From: Methanocaldococcus vulcanius M7
GTDB lineage: Archaea; AGJL01; Methanococci; Methanococcales; Methanocaldococcaceae
Direction of reading: 5' to 3'
DNA: 64,000 nt
Assembly: GCF_000024625.1 (NCBI RefSeq)
Contig: NC_013407.1
Coordinates: 434,001-498,000, forward strand
Below, one piece after another: positions 36,858 to 45,948 of the stretch; position 1 is the stretch's first letter, and the number at the start of each line of letters is the position of its first letter. The notes beneath the pieces are model-generated. The model was not told where the DNA came from, made no database searches, and saw nothing but the letters and a program-made list of their open reading frames with translations. A program made the translations under genes and the position numbers.

Positions 36858-37532
36858 TTGAAACCAAAATACGCATTAAGAAAAGATATGATTGGAGAAT
36901 TTACGTTGAATAAATCCTTTAATACATATAAAGGAAAAGTTTTAAAGGCAGATTTCAATGGGCCGATAGAAGGAATAGTAATGAGGAATAAAAAAGACCA
37001 TATATATTTTTACCCACTTTTAGCTCTGCATATGGTTAAGCCAGTTAACTGTATTCCAATAAATGTGATTCCCAAGACATCCCTTCCAACGAATCCAAAG
37101 AATGTTCATATAAAAGAGGCACTATCTCGAATAGTAGGAAGAACCTTAAAGGTGTATTATGAAACGCCAAAAACCTCATATTTGGGTAGGTTGTTGGGGT
37201 TTACGAGGGGAGTGTTCTCTTGGACTCTTGTTTTGGAAATTCATGGAGAAGTGGTATTGTTGTTTAATCCTGATTATATAGTTTATTATGGAACTAAATG
37301 GAAATTTTTAAAAAACAATCCTCCATATAAAGAGCCAAAACTTATGAACATAACTAAAACAGCCAATCATTTAAAAAGATGTTTGTTAGAAGATGTTATT
37401 ATAGAGCCAGAATATCCAAGAATAAACATAGAGGACAAAGTTTACATCTATCCATATGGAGTGGTTTCAAAAGACGATTATTTGGGAAAAACTGTTGAAG
37501 AAATATTAAAAGAAAAAGAGTTCCTAATTTAA
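36858..37532 (+). CDS. Conserved hypothetical protein of methanococci
   Basis: The TTG at 36858 starts a 224-residue soluble basic protein. It appears to have two related beta-rich segments (about 20-60 and 95-145), and a short C-terminal domain DYLGKTVEEILKEKEFL. I remember a gene of this kind (MJ0317) between ftr and pdaD in M. jannaschii, so its position is conserved, but no function is known to me. No catalytic motif, Cys cluster or membrane segment stands out. Confidence 0.65.
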   Translation: MKPKYALRKDMIGEFTLNKSFNTYKGKVLKADFNGPIEGIVMRNKKDHIYFYPLLALHMVKPVNCIPINVIPKTSLPTNPKNVHIKEALSRIVGRTLKVYYETPKTSYLGRLLGFTRGVFSWTLVLEIHGEVVLLFNPDYIVYYGTKWKFLKNNPPYKEPKLMNITKTANHLKRCLLEDVIIEPEYPRINIEDKVYIYPYGVVSKDDYLGKTVEEILKEKEFLI

Positions 37533-37748
37533 AGGTAATTAAAAAATAATCAACAAAACTTGTCCTAAACAACAGAAGTTTTTAAAAATTTTAAAATTTT
37601 CTTTTTTCGGTATAACTTCTTAATATAATAAAAAATAGGTCATAATATCCCGTTTTTTTCTATAAAAGCTCAGAAAATTTTAATCTATTTTAACACCGAA
37701 GAGTTTATATATGAGTAATCATTATTTACACTAAAAAATCTTAAAACT

Positions 37749-37759
37749 ATTATATATAA
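37749..37759 (+). promoter_or_regulatory. TATA-like element for pdaD
   Basis: ATTATATATAAT lies about 48 nt before the pdaD ATG at 37805, leaving room for a short leader bearing GGAGGTG. Judged by position and sequence only. Confidence 0.45.
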
Positions 37760-37804
37760 TCGTTCATAAGTCGAAAAAAACATGAGTTTTCGGAGGTGCG
37801 TCGA

Positions 37805-38302
37805 ATGAATAAAGAGATAAGCCCGATTCATTCCTATTTTAAATTACCAAACACTATCTCACTTGTAGCAGGAAGTAGCGAAGGAAAAACACCACTAAAT
37901 GCTTTTGATGGGGCTTTGTTAGATGCAGGGATTGGTAATGTAAACTTAATTAGAATAAGCAGTATAATGCCCCCGAAAGCAGAGATCGTTCCTCTACCAA
38001 AACTACCAATGGGTGCATTAGTTCCCACAGCATATGGTTATATTATAAGCGAAACCCCGGGAGAAACAATATCTGCTGCAATAAGCATTGCAATACCAAA
38101 AGATGAAGACCTTTGTGGTTTAATTATGGAATTTGAAGGGGTCTGTGGTAAAAAAGAGGCAGAAGAGAAGGTTAGAGAGATGGCAAAGATCGGATTTGAA
38201 ATGAGAGGTTGGGAATTGAAAGAAATAAAATCAATTGCTGTTGAACATACAGTTGAAAAATTGGGATGTGCATTTGCCGCAGCAGCACTGTGGTATAAAT
38301 AA
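37805..38302 (+). CDS. pdaD: Pyruvoyl-dependent arginine decarboxylase proenzyme
   Basis: The ATG at 37805 follows GGAGGTG and gives 165 residues, equal to the remembered MJ0316. The proenzyme cleaves itself between Ser52 and Ser53 in RISSIMPP; Ser53 becomes the pyruvoyl cofactor of the alpha chain. Glu in IMEFEG is the likely proton donor. It makes agmatine from arginine, the first step of archaeal polyamine synthesis. speH and speE follow on the same strand. Confidence 0.96.
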   Translation: MNKEISPIHSYFKLPNTISLVAGSSEGKTPLNAFDGALLDAGIGNVNLIRISSIMPPKAEIVPLPKLPMGALVPTAYGYIISETPGETISAAISIAIPKDEDLCGLIMEFEGVCGKKEAEEKVREMAKIGFEMRGWELKEIKSIAVEHTVEKLGCAFAAAALWYK

Positions 38303-38433
38303 CTTTCGAAAAACATTAACAGTTAAATATGAAATAGGTATAATTTATGAGAGTAAAAATAATTTAAAGATAGTTTCCGAATTCCTAAAAAAGAAAATTT
38401 TATTTTTTATTTATCGATTTTGGAGGTGAAAGA

Positions 38434-38808
38434 ATGTTGAAATACTTAGGAAAACACTTAATATTGGAGTTATGGGGTTGCGATCCAAAAGCGTTGGATG
38501 ACGAGAAAGGCATCGAAAAAATGCTTGTTGACTGCGTTGAGGCCTGTGGAGCTACTTTAATCTGTGTAAGAACTCACAAATTCTCTCCTCAAGGAGCAAC
38601 AGGTGTTGCTGTCTTAGCGGAGAGCCATATAGCAATACATACATATCCTGAATATGGTTATGCTGCTTTGGATGTGTTTACCTGCGGAGAGCATACAGAT
38701 CCATACAAAGCATTAGAAGTTATAAGGGACTTTTTAAAGCCAAAATCAATACAAATAATTGATTTAAAGAGAGGGCTTATGGAAAATGGAACTTTCGAAC
38801 TTAAATAA
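38434..38808 (+). CDS. speH: S-adenosylmethionine decarboxylase proenzyme
   Basis: The 124-residue proenzyme self-cleaves at Glu63-Ser64 ([12 protein letters not shown]), with Ser64 turned into pyruvate; His69 and Cys84 are the processing and catalytic residues. It provides decarboxylated SAM, the aminopropyl donor for SpeE. The ATG follows GGAGGTGA. It is the short, class 1B type usual in archaea and Thermotoga. Confidence 0.96.
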   Translation: MLKYLGKHLILELWGCDPKALDDEKGIEKMLVDCVEACGATLICVRTHKFSPQGATGVAVLAESHIAIHTYPEYGYAALDVFTCGEHTDPYKALEVIRDFLKPKSIQIIDLKRGLMENGTFELK

Positions 38809-39073
38809 TTAAATATCCCTTATCCATTATTTATAAATATTTGTGTTTACCCTAAATCCAATTATAATCCCTCAATTACAACATATCAGTTTTAAGGCAC
38901 AAAACTTCAATGAACAAATCTTAATAAAATTAGTTTAATTATTAATTTTTGAGTATTAATTATTAATATTTATTTAATTGCCACATAACTTAACTATATA
39001 TTGGTTATTGGTTAGTCCATTAATATAATTTAATTTTAAACCATTTTTTAACATAAATTCTAAGGTGGTGGAA

Positions 39074-39955
39074 GTGAACCAAAACAACGATTTTAAATGC
39101 CAAATATGGTTTACCGAATATCATAATAATAATGTAGCACTTTCAGTAAGAATTAAAGATATACTGTATAGGGAAAAATCCGAATTTCAAGAAATAGAGA
39201 TAGTTGACTCGTATGATTTTGGAAAAGTGCTTATATTGGATAATACGTTCCAAACAACAGAGAGAGATGAATTTATTTATCATGAATTAATATCACACAT
39301 CCCTCTTTTTACTCATCCCAATCCAAAAAGAGTTCTTGTTATTGGAGGAGGAGACGGAGGAACTGTTAGAGAAGTAGTTAAACACGATTCGGTTGAGGTT
39401 GTTGATTTTGTAGAGTTAGATAAAAAGGTTATTGAGGCGTGTAAAAAATACATGCCAAAATTAAGTTGTGAAATAGAAAATGAGAAGGTTAATGTTTTAA
39501 TAACTGATGGAATTAAGTATGTTGCTGAAACAGAGAATAAATATGATGTTATAATTGTTGATTGCCCAGATCCTGTGGGACCGGCAAAGGGCTTATTTGA
39601 AAAAGAGTTTTATAAAAATATATATAAATGTTTGGATGACGATGGAATTATGGTTCAACAGTCCGAAAGTCCTCTTTATAACTTAGATTTAATACAAAAT
39701 ATCTGCAAATATTTAAAAGAAGCAGGTTTTGAGATAATTAAGCCATATACTTACCCTATGCCAACGTATCCAAGTGGATTTTGGAGTTTTACCTTAGCAT
39801 CTAAAAAACACGACCCATTAGAAACTGATGAGAAAAAAATAAAAGAAAAATTAAAAGATATAAAAACTAAATACTATGATGAAGAAGTTCACAAAGGGAT
39901 ATTTTTGGCAACTCCAAAGTTTTTAAAAGATGCAGTTAAAAAAGCCCTTGAATAA
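39074..39955 (+). CDS. speE: Polyamine aminopropyltransferase (spermidine synthase family)
   Basis: I prefer the GTG at 39074 (MNQNNDFKCQIWFTEYH), which follows GGTGGTG; a GTG at 39065 overlaps that SD. The 293-residue enzyme has the decarboxylated-SAM motif VLVIGGGDGGTVREV and the catalytic aspartates in DCPDPVGPA. In methanogens it may act on agmatine or putrescine. A 265-bp AT-rich gap separates it from speH. Confidence 0.94.
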   Translation: MNQNNDFKCQIWFTEYHNNNVALSVRIKDILYREKSEFQEIEIVDSYDFGKVLILDNTFQTTERDEFIYHELISHIPLFTHPNPKRVLVIGGGDGGTVREVVKHDSVEVVDFVELDKKVIEACKKYMPKLSCEIENEKVNVLITDGIKYVAETENKYDVIIVDCPDPVGPAKGLFEKEFYKNIYKCLDDDGIMVQQSESPLYNLDLIQNICKYLKEAGFEIIKPYTYPMPTYPSGFWSFTLASKKHDPLETDEKKIKEKLKDIKTKYYDEEVHKGIFLATPKFLKDAVKKALE

Positions 39956-40231
39956 GGAGAATACTTTAATTATTCTTCAATTTTCGTCTCTATTTTTTGT
40001 TTTTATTTTTGCATCGTTTTTCGTTAATAATGCTTTTAAATATTGAAAATTCATACATAAAATTTATTGCTCCATATATGCCACTCTATAAAATTGTCCA
40101 AAAAATGTCTGAAAATTAATAAATAGTTGTAAAAATATAATATATTTCAGACATGTAAATCTAAACTAATTAATGTTTTATATATGAACGTTATTTCATC
40201 TTGGGAGAGTTATTTTTTTATAAAAATTTCT

Positions 40232-40251
40232 CCCCCCCCCCCCCCCCCCCC
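40232..40251. repeat. Poly-C tract of 20 bases
   Basis: Twenty consecutive C occur in an otherwise very AT-rich interval between speE and the gene at 40414. It directly follows TTTTTTTATAAAAATTTCT, a TATA-like block about 25 nt from the middle of the tract. Such mononucleotide runs are prone to slippage, and the G strand can form a quadruplex. Its exact length may be uncertain in the source data. The rest of the 458-bp interval has a second TATA-like AGTATATATC at 40305-40314 that is better placed for the downstream gene. Confidence 0.97.
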
Positions 40252-40413
40252 AAAAAATCGGAAAATAAGGTAGAAATCCAAATTTTCAAATTAAATTATA
40301 TCTTAGTATATATCTCTAAAGAAGTATACATTATTAAAGTTAAATAACAAATTTTTTTACCTCAAAACGATCAAAACCACCAAAAAAGGTGGGATCATAT
40401 GGAGGAGGTGTAT

Positions 40414-40983
40414 ATGGAACAGGCAAGACACCTACTAAAAAATACAGGAGTTGAAAATATGGTAAATAGAACAGCAGAGAGAATGATTCCTTTAATGAAT
40501 TCACTAATTACAGGATATAGCATTGCACTGGCAAAAACCTTAGGAAGCGGAGCAGGAGCCATGACTCAGATCTTACTATCAGAAGTTGGAGAAGTTTTAA
40601 GTGCAATGGTTGATGAAATCTTAGGTAATGATCAAGTTAATTATGAAATGGAGAATGTAGAAGAATTATTAAAAAATGCATTCTTAGAATTAGGAATTGC
40701 CAAAGATATTAAAATCGAAAAAGAGAAAAAGGACAATATGGTTATATATAAACTCTACATCAAAGGATCAGTATTTGCCCCAGTTCACAAGATCTTAATC
40801 GATAGGGGTTTGAAAGAGTTTCCATTAAGTCCGGAAGGGCTGTTATCTGCTTCAATAGTTAGAAGGGTCTTAAGAGAAAGAGAAGGAGGAAATGTAAAAG
40901 CAAGAATTAATGTTAACACTAAACTTCCGATTGAGGATGGAGAGACATTAATAGTTGAAATAAAAGAAGTGGAAAAATTATAA
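40414..40983 (+). CDS. Conserved hypothetical protein next to roadblock gene
   Basis: The ATG at 40414 follows GGAGGTG at proper spacing; an ATG at 40399 with SD AGGTGG would add five residues. The 189-residue protein has an N-terminal helical part (about 1-70, with Gly/Ala-rich YSIALAKTLGSGAGAMTQ), and a C-terminal alpha/beta part (KDNMVIYKLYIKGSVFAPVH). I do not recognise it. Its downstream neighbour is a roadblock/LC7 protein, a class that works with small GTPases or as a sensor-scaffold, so they may act together (inference). Confidence 0.7.
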   Translation: MEQARHLLKNTGVENMVNRTAERMIPLMNSLITGYSIALAKTLGSGAGAMTQILLSEVGEVLSAMVDEILGNDQVNYEMENVEELLKNAFLELGIAKDIKIEKEKKDNMVIYKLYIKGSVFAPVHKILIDRGLKEFPLSPEGLLSASIVRRVLREREGGNVKARINVNTKLPIEDGETLIVEIKEVEKL

Positions 40984-41097
40984 GTAATTAATTTAAATAG
41001 ATAAGCATATATAGTAATATGCGGATATAATTAGAAATTATAATAAAAATTTTCAAATACATTAAAAAACATATTAAACTCTAAAAGGTGAAAATTT

Positions 41098-41442
41098 ATG
41101 ATTGATAGGGTTTTGTTGGAGTTGAATAAGACGGAGGGTATTAAGGGTTCTATGGTTGTTGGTAAGGATGGGTTGGTTATTGCATCCCAGTTGCCTGGTA
41201 GTGTTGATGCTGAGTTGGTTGGGGCTATGGCTTCTGCTGCTTTTGGGGCTGCTGAGAGGACAGCGGCAGAGATTGGAATGGGTAATTTAGAACAAACAAT
41301 GATTGAAGGAGAACATGGTAAAACATTAATGGTTGATGCAGGAGAAGGAATCTTAGTCGTATTAACCGATGCAAAAGTAAACTTAGGACTAATAAGAATA
41401 ACCATGAAAAGAGCAGCAGAAAAAGTAAAAGCAATGTTCTAA
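41098..41442 (+). CDS. Roadblock/LC7 domain protein (MglB-like)
   Basis: The 114-residue protein is a single roadblock/LC7 domain, [15 protein letters not shown] through [21 protein letters not shown], the fold of MglB-type GTPase regulators. The ATG follows AAAGGTGAA. Codon use is odd: up to about 41265 codons end mostly in G or T (TTG, GTT, GGT), and from about 41270 they end mostly in A (GAA, GGA, GCA, TTA, AGA). No partner GTPase gene is in the window. Confidence 0.9.
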   Translation: MIDRVLLELNKTEGIKGSMVVGKDGLVIASQLPGSVDAELVGAMASAAFGAAERTAAEIGMGNLEQTMIEGEHGKTLMVDAGEGILVVLTDAKVNLGLIRITMKRAAEKVKAMF

Positions 41443-41474
41443 TGTAAATGCTATAATTTATAGGTCATTATTTT

Positions 41475-42503
41475 TTATTTTTCATTGTTTTTCTCATTTG
41501 TGAGGATAGGATTTTTTGAGTAATATTCAACAGTTTTTAAAGCAGAACTAACAATCATCTCTCTTATATTTGGAATTTCTTTCTCCACTTCTTCTAAAAT
41601 TTCATGGCATCTTTTTCTTACACTATCTCCTCTATCTCTACTGTATGGACATTCATCTTTATCTTTATAGTAAGAGAGATTACACTCTTCAAGAGATTTT
41701 ACAATATCTTGCTCTAAAACTGGAAGCATTGGCCTTATAATGGTGCATTCCTCAAGAGGGATTTTGAATGTTCCATAATCAACTTCACTATGATTGAATT
41801 TTGTTATTGGCTTCATAAATTTTAATCTCTCTCCTTTAAACATATTTGCCAATATGGTATCTGAATTATCGTCTAAATTATGCCCATACGCTATTTTTAC
41901 TTTCTCATAGGGAAGGTTATCTCTTTTAGAAATTTCTTTGCATAACTTACTTAATAAATGCCTTTTAATAACAGAACATGAAAAACACGGAGAAAACTCC
42001 ATACCTCTTGAGTTTTTACTAAGAATTTCAGACAACTCTACGACATCAAGTTCACTTTTTAAAGTGATATGCGGGATTGAAAGCATTTCACAGTGATGTT
42101 TTATCAACTTAACTCCCTCACTATCCTCTTTCCAAGGCCTAATGCCTCCTATGTTGACATCTACGGTAGCTGCTATTAGTTTTATTCCATACTTTCTTCT
42201 ATATGGTTCTAATAGGTGTAAAAGTAATAAACTATCTTTACCTCCACTTAATCCAACAATTATAACGTCTCTTGGAGAGATTATTTTATTTTTTGTAATG
42301 AATCTTCCGACTTTTGTTGATACATATTCATATGTTTTTGAATACACTACTGAAATACCCAATTCCTCCTCGATCTTATTCATCTTATATCTCGAAAGAC
42401 GGGCCATTCTTTTATTGTTTATAATAATTTTATCTCTTCTTATTGTTATAAAAAAAGGATTTACGTGTTTTTTTAGTTTTTTTAAATTTATAACGTGATC
42501 CAT
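41475..42503 (-). CDS. PP-loop ATPase, TtcA/Ncs6-like tRNA thiolation enzyme
   Basis: The ATG at 42503 follows GAGGGGT and lies one nt after the cobQ stop. The 342-residue protein has the PP-loop GLSGGKDSLLLLHLL that adenylates substrate, then FSPCFSCSVIKRHLL with the CxxC pair and AYGHNLDDNSDT, as in TtcA. These enzymes thiolate tRNA bases using an Fe-S cluster. The N-terminus (about 1-75) is an extra basic segment. The exact tRNA position modified cannot be read from sequence. Confidence 0.82.
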   Translation of the reverse strand: MDHVINLKKLKKHVNPFFITIRRDKIIINNKRMARLSRYKMNKIEEELGISVVYSKTYEYVSTKVGRFITKNKIISPRDVIIVGLSGGKDSLLLLHLLEPYRRKYGIKLIAATVDVNIGGIRPWKEDSEGVKLIKHHCEMLSIPHITLKSELDVVELSEILSKNSRGMEFSPCFSCSVIKRHLLSKLCKEISKRDNLPYEKVKIAYGHNLDDNSDTILANMFKGERLKFMKPITKFNHSEVDYGTFKIPLEECTIIRPMLPVLEQDIVKSLEECNLSYYKDKDECPYSRDRGDSVRKRCHEILEEVEKEIPNIREMIVSSALKTVEYYSKNPILTNEKNNEK

Positions 42504-42504
42504 A

Positions 42505-43986
42505 CTACCCCTCAAATATAGGATTTAAGTTAACATTTTTTTCCACAATTTCAGCAAAGTAATTTAAATTTCTTTCTATACTGTCTTTATATGAGTCGTG
42601 ATTTATCTCCTCTAATCCTTTTTTCTTTCTAATGATGTTTATTATATAATTTCTAAACATGTAATTTTCAAATATCCCATGAAAATATGTTCCTATAACA
42701 ATTCCATCTCCAAATCTTTTAATTGCACCATCAAATCCATCTCCTCGATTTCCAAATCCTCTTTCAACTTTTATAAGGGGCTTTTCTCTGGAATGGGTAA
42801 TTCCTTCATGTATTTCATATCCAAAAACATTAAAATTCTTTCCTTCTATTGATAAAACCCCTCGAGAATTTTTTATTACCTTTTCATTACCAAGATATGT
42901 TTTTGCATTAAATATACTTAACCCATCTACATCTCCAATTTCTGATTCTTTTCTTTCGCGATCTATCAACTTCTCTCCTAAAACTTGATAACCCCCACAG
43001 ATTCCAATAACAACCCCTCCCTCTTTTAAAAAATCTAAAATTTTCTCTTCAAAATTATATTTCCTTAAATACATTGCCTCCTTTGTAGAACTTCTTGTTC
43101 CGGGAAGGACTAATATATCTCCAGTTATATCGTCTTTAAAGTCCAAAAATTTTATATGTGCATCGTATCTCAGGGGATCTAAGTCAGTGAAATTAGATAT
43201 TTTACTAAATTTAACTACATCAATTTCGACTCCACTTTTTATATTTCCAAATTCCCTCATTTTTTGAATTGACTGGCTATCCTCCTCTGGCAGAACAAGG
43301 TTTTCATCATATGGAACTATACCTAACACAGGAATTCCAGTTAACTCTTCTATTTTTTCAATTCCCTCTTTTAGGACATCTACATTACCTCTAAATTTAT
43401 TTATCACAATTCCTTTAATTAATTTCCTCCACTTTTCAGGAAGGAGTTTTATAGTTCCATATATTGAGGCAAAAACACCACCTCTATCAATATCTGCAAC
43501 TAAAATCGCCTTAGCATTTACCATTTCTGCTATTCTTAAATTTGCAATATCATCCTTTAATAAGTTTATTTCACAACAACTCCCAGCCCCTTCCATAACC
43601 ACATAATCATACTCCCTATTTAAAATTTCTAAACTTTCTTTAATTTTTTTTAGAAAAAAGTCCTTATTCTTTCTATATTCGTTATAATTCATATCTTTAT
43701 ATGGTTTTCCATGAACTATAACTTGTGATGTAAAATTCCCCTTTGGTTTTAATAAAATTGGATTAAAATGCACTGACGGCTCAACTCTACAAGCTAAGCT
43801 TTGGGTGTATTGGGCTATTGCAATTTCCCCATCTTCCTTCGCAACCCTTGAATTTAAACTCATATTTTGGGACTTAAAAGGAGCTACTTTATATCCCTTA
43901 TTTGCCAAAATTCTACATAATCCAGCAGTTATCGTTGTTTTTCCGCTATTAGATGATGTTCCCACAACCATTATAAACTCTGCCAT
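42505..43986 (-). CDS. cobQ: Adenosylcobyric acid synthase (CobQ/CbiP)
   Basis: The 493-residue enzyme amidates four side chains of adenosylcobyrinic diamide with glutamine and ATP. The N-terminal ATPase module starts [18 protein letters not shown] and contains [12 protein letters not shown]; the C-terminal class I-like glutaminase has [12 protein letters not shown] with the catalytic Cys and GTYFHGIFE with His. Length is normal. Cobamides are needed for the methyltransferase Mtr in methanogenesis. Confidence 0.95.
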   Translation of the reverse strand: MAEFIMVVGTSSNSGKTTITAGLCRILANKGYKVAPFKSQNMSLNSRVAKEDGEIAIAQYTQSLACRVEPSVHFNPILLKPKGNFTSQVIVHGKPYKDMNYNEYRKNKDFFLKKIKESLEILNREYDYVVMEGAGSCCEINLLKDDIANLRIAEMVNAKAILVADIDRGGVFASIYGTIKLLPEKWRKLIKGIVINKFRGNVDVLKEGIEKIEELTGIPVLGIVPYDENLVLPEEDSQSIQKMREFGNIKSGVEIDVVKFSKISNFTDLDPLRYDAHIKFLDFKDDITGDILVLPGTRSSTKEAMYLRKYNFEEKILDFLKEGGVVIGICGGYQVLGEKLIDRERKESEIGDVDGLSIFNAKTYLGNEKVIKNSRGVLSIEGKNFNVFGYEIHEGITHSREKPLIKVERGFGNRGDGFDGAIKRFGDGIVIGTYFHGIFENYMFRNYIINIIRKKKGLEEINHDSYKDSIERNLNYFAEIVEKNVNLNPIFEG

Positions 43987-44104
43987 TGTTTCACCAAAGA
44001 TGATAAATTAAAAATGTTATAAGATTAAGATAGATATATCAAATTAACTAACATAATAATCAATATTATTTAAACTTTAAAAATTTTAAATTTGGTGGGA
44101 GGAT

Positions 44105-45172
44105 ATGAAAATAAAATTCCTTATAACAGTATTAGTTATCGCTACTATCTTCAGCTCTTACGCATATGAAAAAACTTACGATATATCCCATGTTTTTTAT
44201 TATACGCTAACCTCGGTTAAATTTGAAGAATTTGTAAAAAATGCTGAGATAATTTCTCCTCTAAATGCAAATAACAAAACAATAACAAAAGATACCATAC
44301 TGGTAGGAACACCAAACGATAATCCTCTCATAAAAAAGTATATAGGATTTTTTGAGGTAAAGGTAAATGAAACATATCCTGGGAAAGATAAGGGAGTTAT
44401 AGAAAAACAGATCATAAATGGACATACGGTGGTTATTTTAACGGGCTCAGATATTCAAGGAGTTTATTCATCAATTTTAACATTTGCAAACTTGAATGAT
44501 TTGCCGGATAAACCGATAATATGTGAAACATTCAATAAAGCAGAGATATATGGGATTCCTTCGCTTGATAGTAAGTATTTTAGAAATTTTGTTGAAGATC
44601 ATTTATTGACATTAAAAAATATTGAGGAGGTTAAAAATATATCATATCACCTGAGGGGAGATAATAAAAAAGAAACTGCCGAGAATATTGCAAAATGGGT
44701 AGCGGAGCATGTAAAGTATGATTATGGAAAAGCTAAAAAAATAGAAAATGGAAAATTTGAATGGAAAGATATATATAATCCTCCTTTAAAGACAGTGAAA
44801 ACAGGAAGGGGAATATGTTTAGATTATGCAACATTAACCTCCGCTTTGTTGTTGAATGATAATATAACCCCCTATATTTTAGATGTTTATTTATATAATG
44901 AATCATCTATGCGTTTATCTAAAATAAGTCACGCATCTGTTGCAGTAGAGATTAACAATACTTTCTTTGTTATAGATCAGCAACCAAAATTAATTCCAAT
45001 AAATGAATATACCACTCAAACGTTTGAAGGAAATTTAAAAATTGCAAGTATTGTAATGTTTAAGGTCGTGAAAGAAAGAGATAAGATAAAAATAATAAAA
45101 TATCGTGAAATTCCGGGAGTTGCTATATATGGGGATTTGGTAGAGTTGTTAAATATGAGATTTAATAATTAA
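44105..45172 (+). CDS. Secreted transglutaminase-like protein
   Basis: The 355-residue protein has a signal peptide (1-20). Residues about 185-295 form a transglutaminase-like fold with a complete Cys-His-Asp triad: C238 (GRGICLDYATL), H276 (SHASVAVE) and D291 (IDQQP). It may act as a protease or cross-linker at the cell surface. The N-terminal region about 40-135 contains VGTPNDNPLI and GSDIQGVYSS, as in surface proteins with a subtilisin-like alpha/beta fold. It converges with the pilus-type cluster, overlapping its peptidase gene by four bases. Confidence 0.8.
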   Translation: MKIKFLITVLVIATIFSSYAYEKTYDISHVFYYTLTSVKFEEFVKNAEIISPLNANNKTITKDTILVGTPNDNPLIKKYIGFFEVKVNETYPGKDKGVIEKQIINGHTVVILTGSDIQGVYSSILTFANLNDLPDKPIICETFNKAEIYGIPSLDSKYFRNFVEDHLLTLKNIEEVKNISYHLRGDNKKETAENIAKWVAEHVKYDYGKAKKIENGKFEWKDIYNPPLKTVKTGRGICLDYATLTSALLLNDNITPYILDVYLYNESSMRLSKISHASVAVEINNTFFVIDQQPKLIPINEYTTQTFEGNLKIASIVMFKVVKERDKIKIIKYREIPGVAIYGDLVELLNMRFNN

Positions 45173-45924
45173 CCAAACATTACCAACTTTAATAAATCAA
45201 ATATTATGGGTTGAGGATAAAGCATATAGATAATGTATGAGATGCAGATAAATACCAAAAATGGAAGTTGTGGAGTTGCCCAAACTTCTCCTTTATAAGT
45301 TTTTTCCTCTTCTTCATTTATTTTTGGTAGTAGGGAGAGGTTTTCATCGTCTCCCATAATTGTTTCAAATTTTTTAACATCTTTTATGTCTTTTTTTATG
45401 GCAATAAGCAATAAAGGAAAATGTTTCAATTTTAATTTTTTATAATTCCCCTTTTTTATATTTGTTAGTAAAATAACTACACAGTAGGGAATAACAAATA
45501 TTATTGCATTTAAAAATATAACAAAAGTAAAGATCAGGCCTTTTAAATAACTAACTCCCATTAAAAATTTACAATCCCCTCCTCCCATAAGATTTGCATA
45601 ATATAAAAAAATTCCAATTATATAGAATATTAAAAATGATAGTGCAAAATAAGATTTAAATAAAAAAGCAGATATTATAAATAAAAAAATTCCACAATAT
45701 CCAATTTTGCTAAATCTTTCAAATTTAACAGAAATAGTTATTAAAAAAATTGCAAGAACTTCAATAAAAAACACTAACAAATTGCTTAAACCATATAAAA
45801 CGTGTATAAAAGCCCCTATCCACAACATAGACAGCCATAAGAAATCATTCACCTCCCTCTTTTTCCAATCTTCAAATGCCCCATATATTGAGCAAATTAG
45901 CCCATAGATGTATCCTAAATCCAT
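45169..45924 (-). CDS. Prepilin peptidase, A24/GxGD aspartyl type
   Basis: The 251-residue polytopic protein has the two catalytic Asp of the family: D19 in YGAFEDWKKREV and D117 in MGGGDCKFLMG. Such enzymes (FlaK, EppA) remove class III signal peptides from archaellins or pilins. It is larger than FlaK because of a cytoplasmic insertion at about 175-220. It lies at the 3' end of a nine-gene minus-strand run of pilin-like and assembly genes, so these are its likely clients. The ATG follows GGTGAAA. Confidence 0.87.
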   Translation of the reverse strand: MDLGYIYGLICSIYGAFEDWKKREVNDFLWLSMLWIGAFIHVLYGLSNLLVFFIEVLAIFLITISVKFERFSKIGYCGIFLFIISAFLFKSYFALSFLIFYIIGIFLYYANLMGGGDCKFLMGVSYLKGLIFTFVIFLNAIIFVIPYCVVILLTNIKKGNYKKLKLKHFPLLLIAIKKDIKDVKKFETIMGDDENLSLLPKINEEEEKTYKGEVWATPQLPFLVFICISYIIYMLYPQPIIFDLLKLVMFG

Positions 45925-45948
45925 TATTTCACCAAAAGTTGTTTTAAT

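Noticed and set aside
38936-38970. Twelve-nt direct repeat TTAATTATTAAT between speH and speE
   Set aside because: Pure AT sequence of low complexity; likely chance in this composition.
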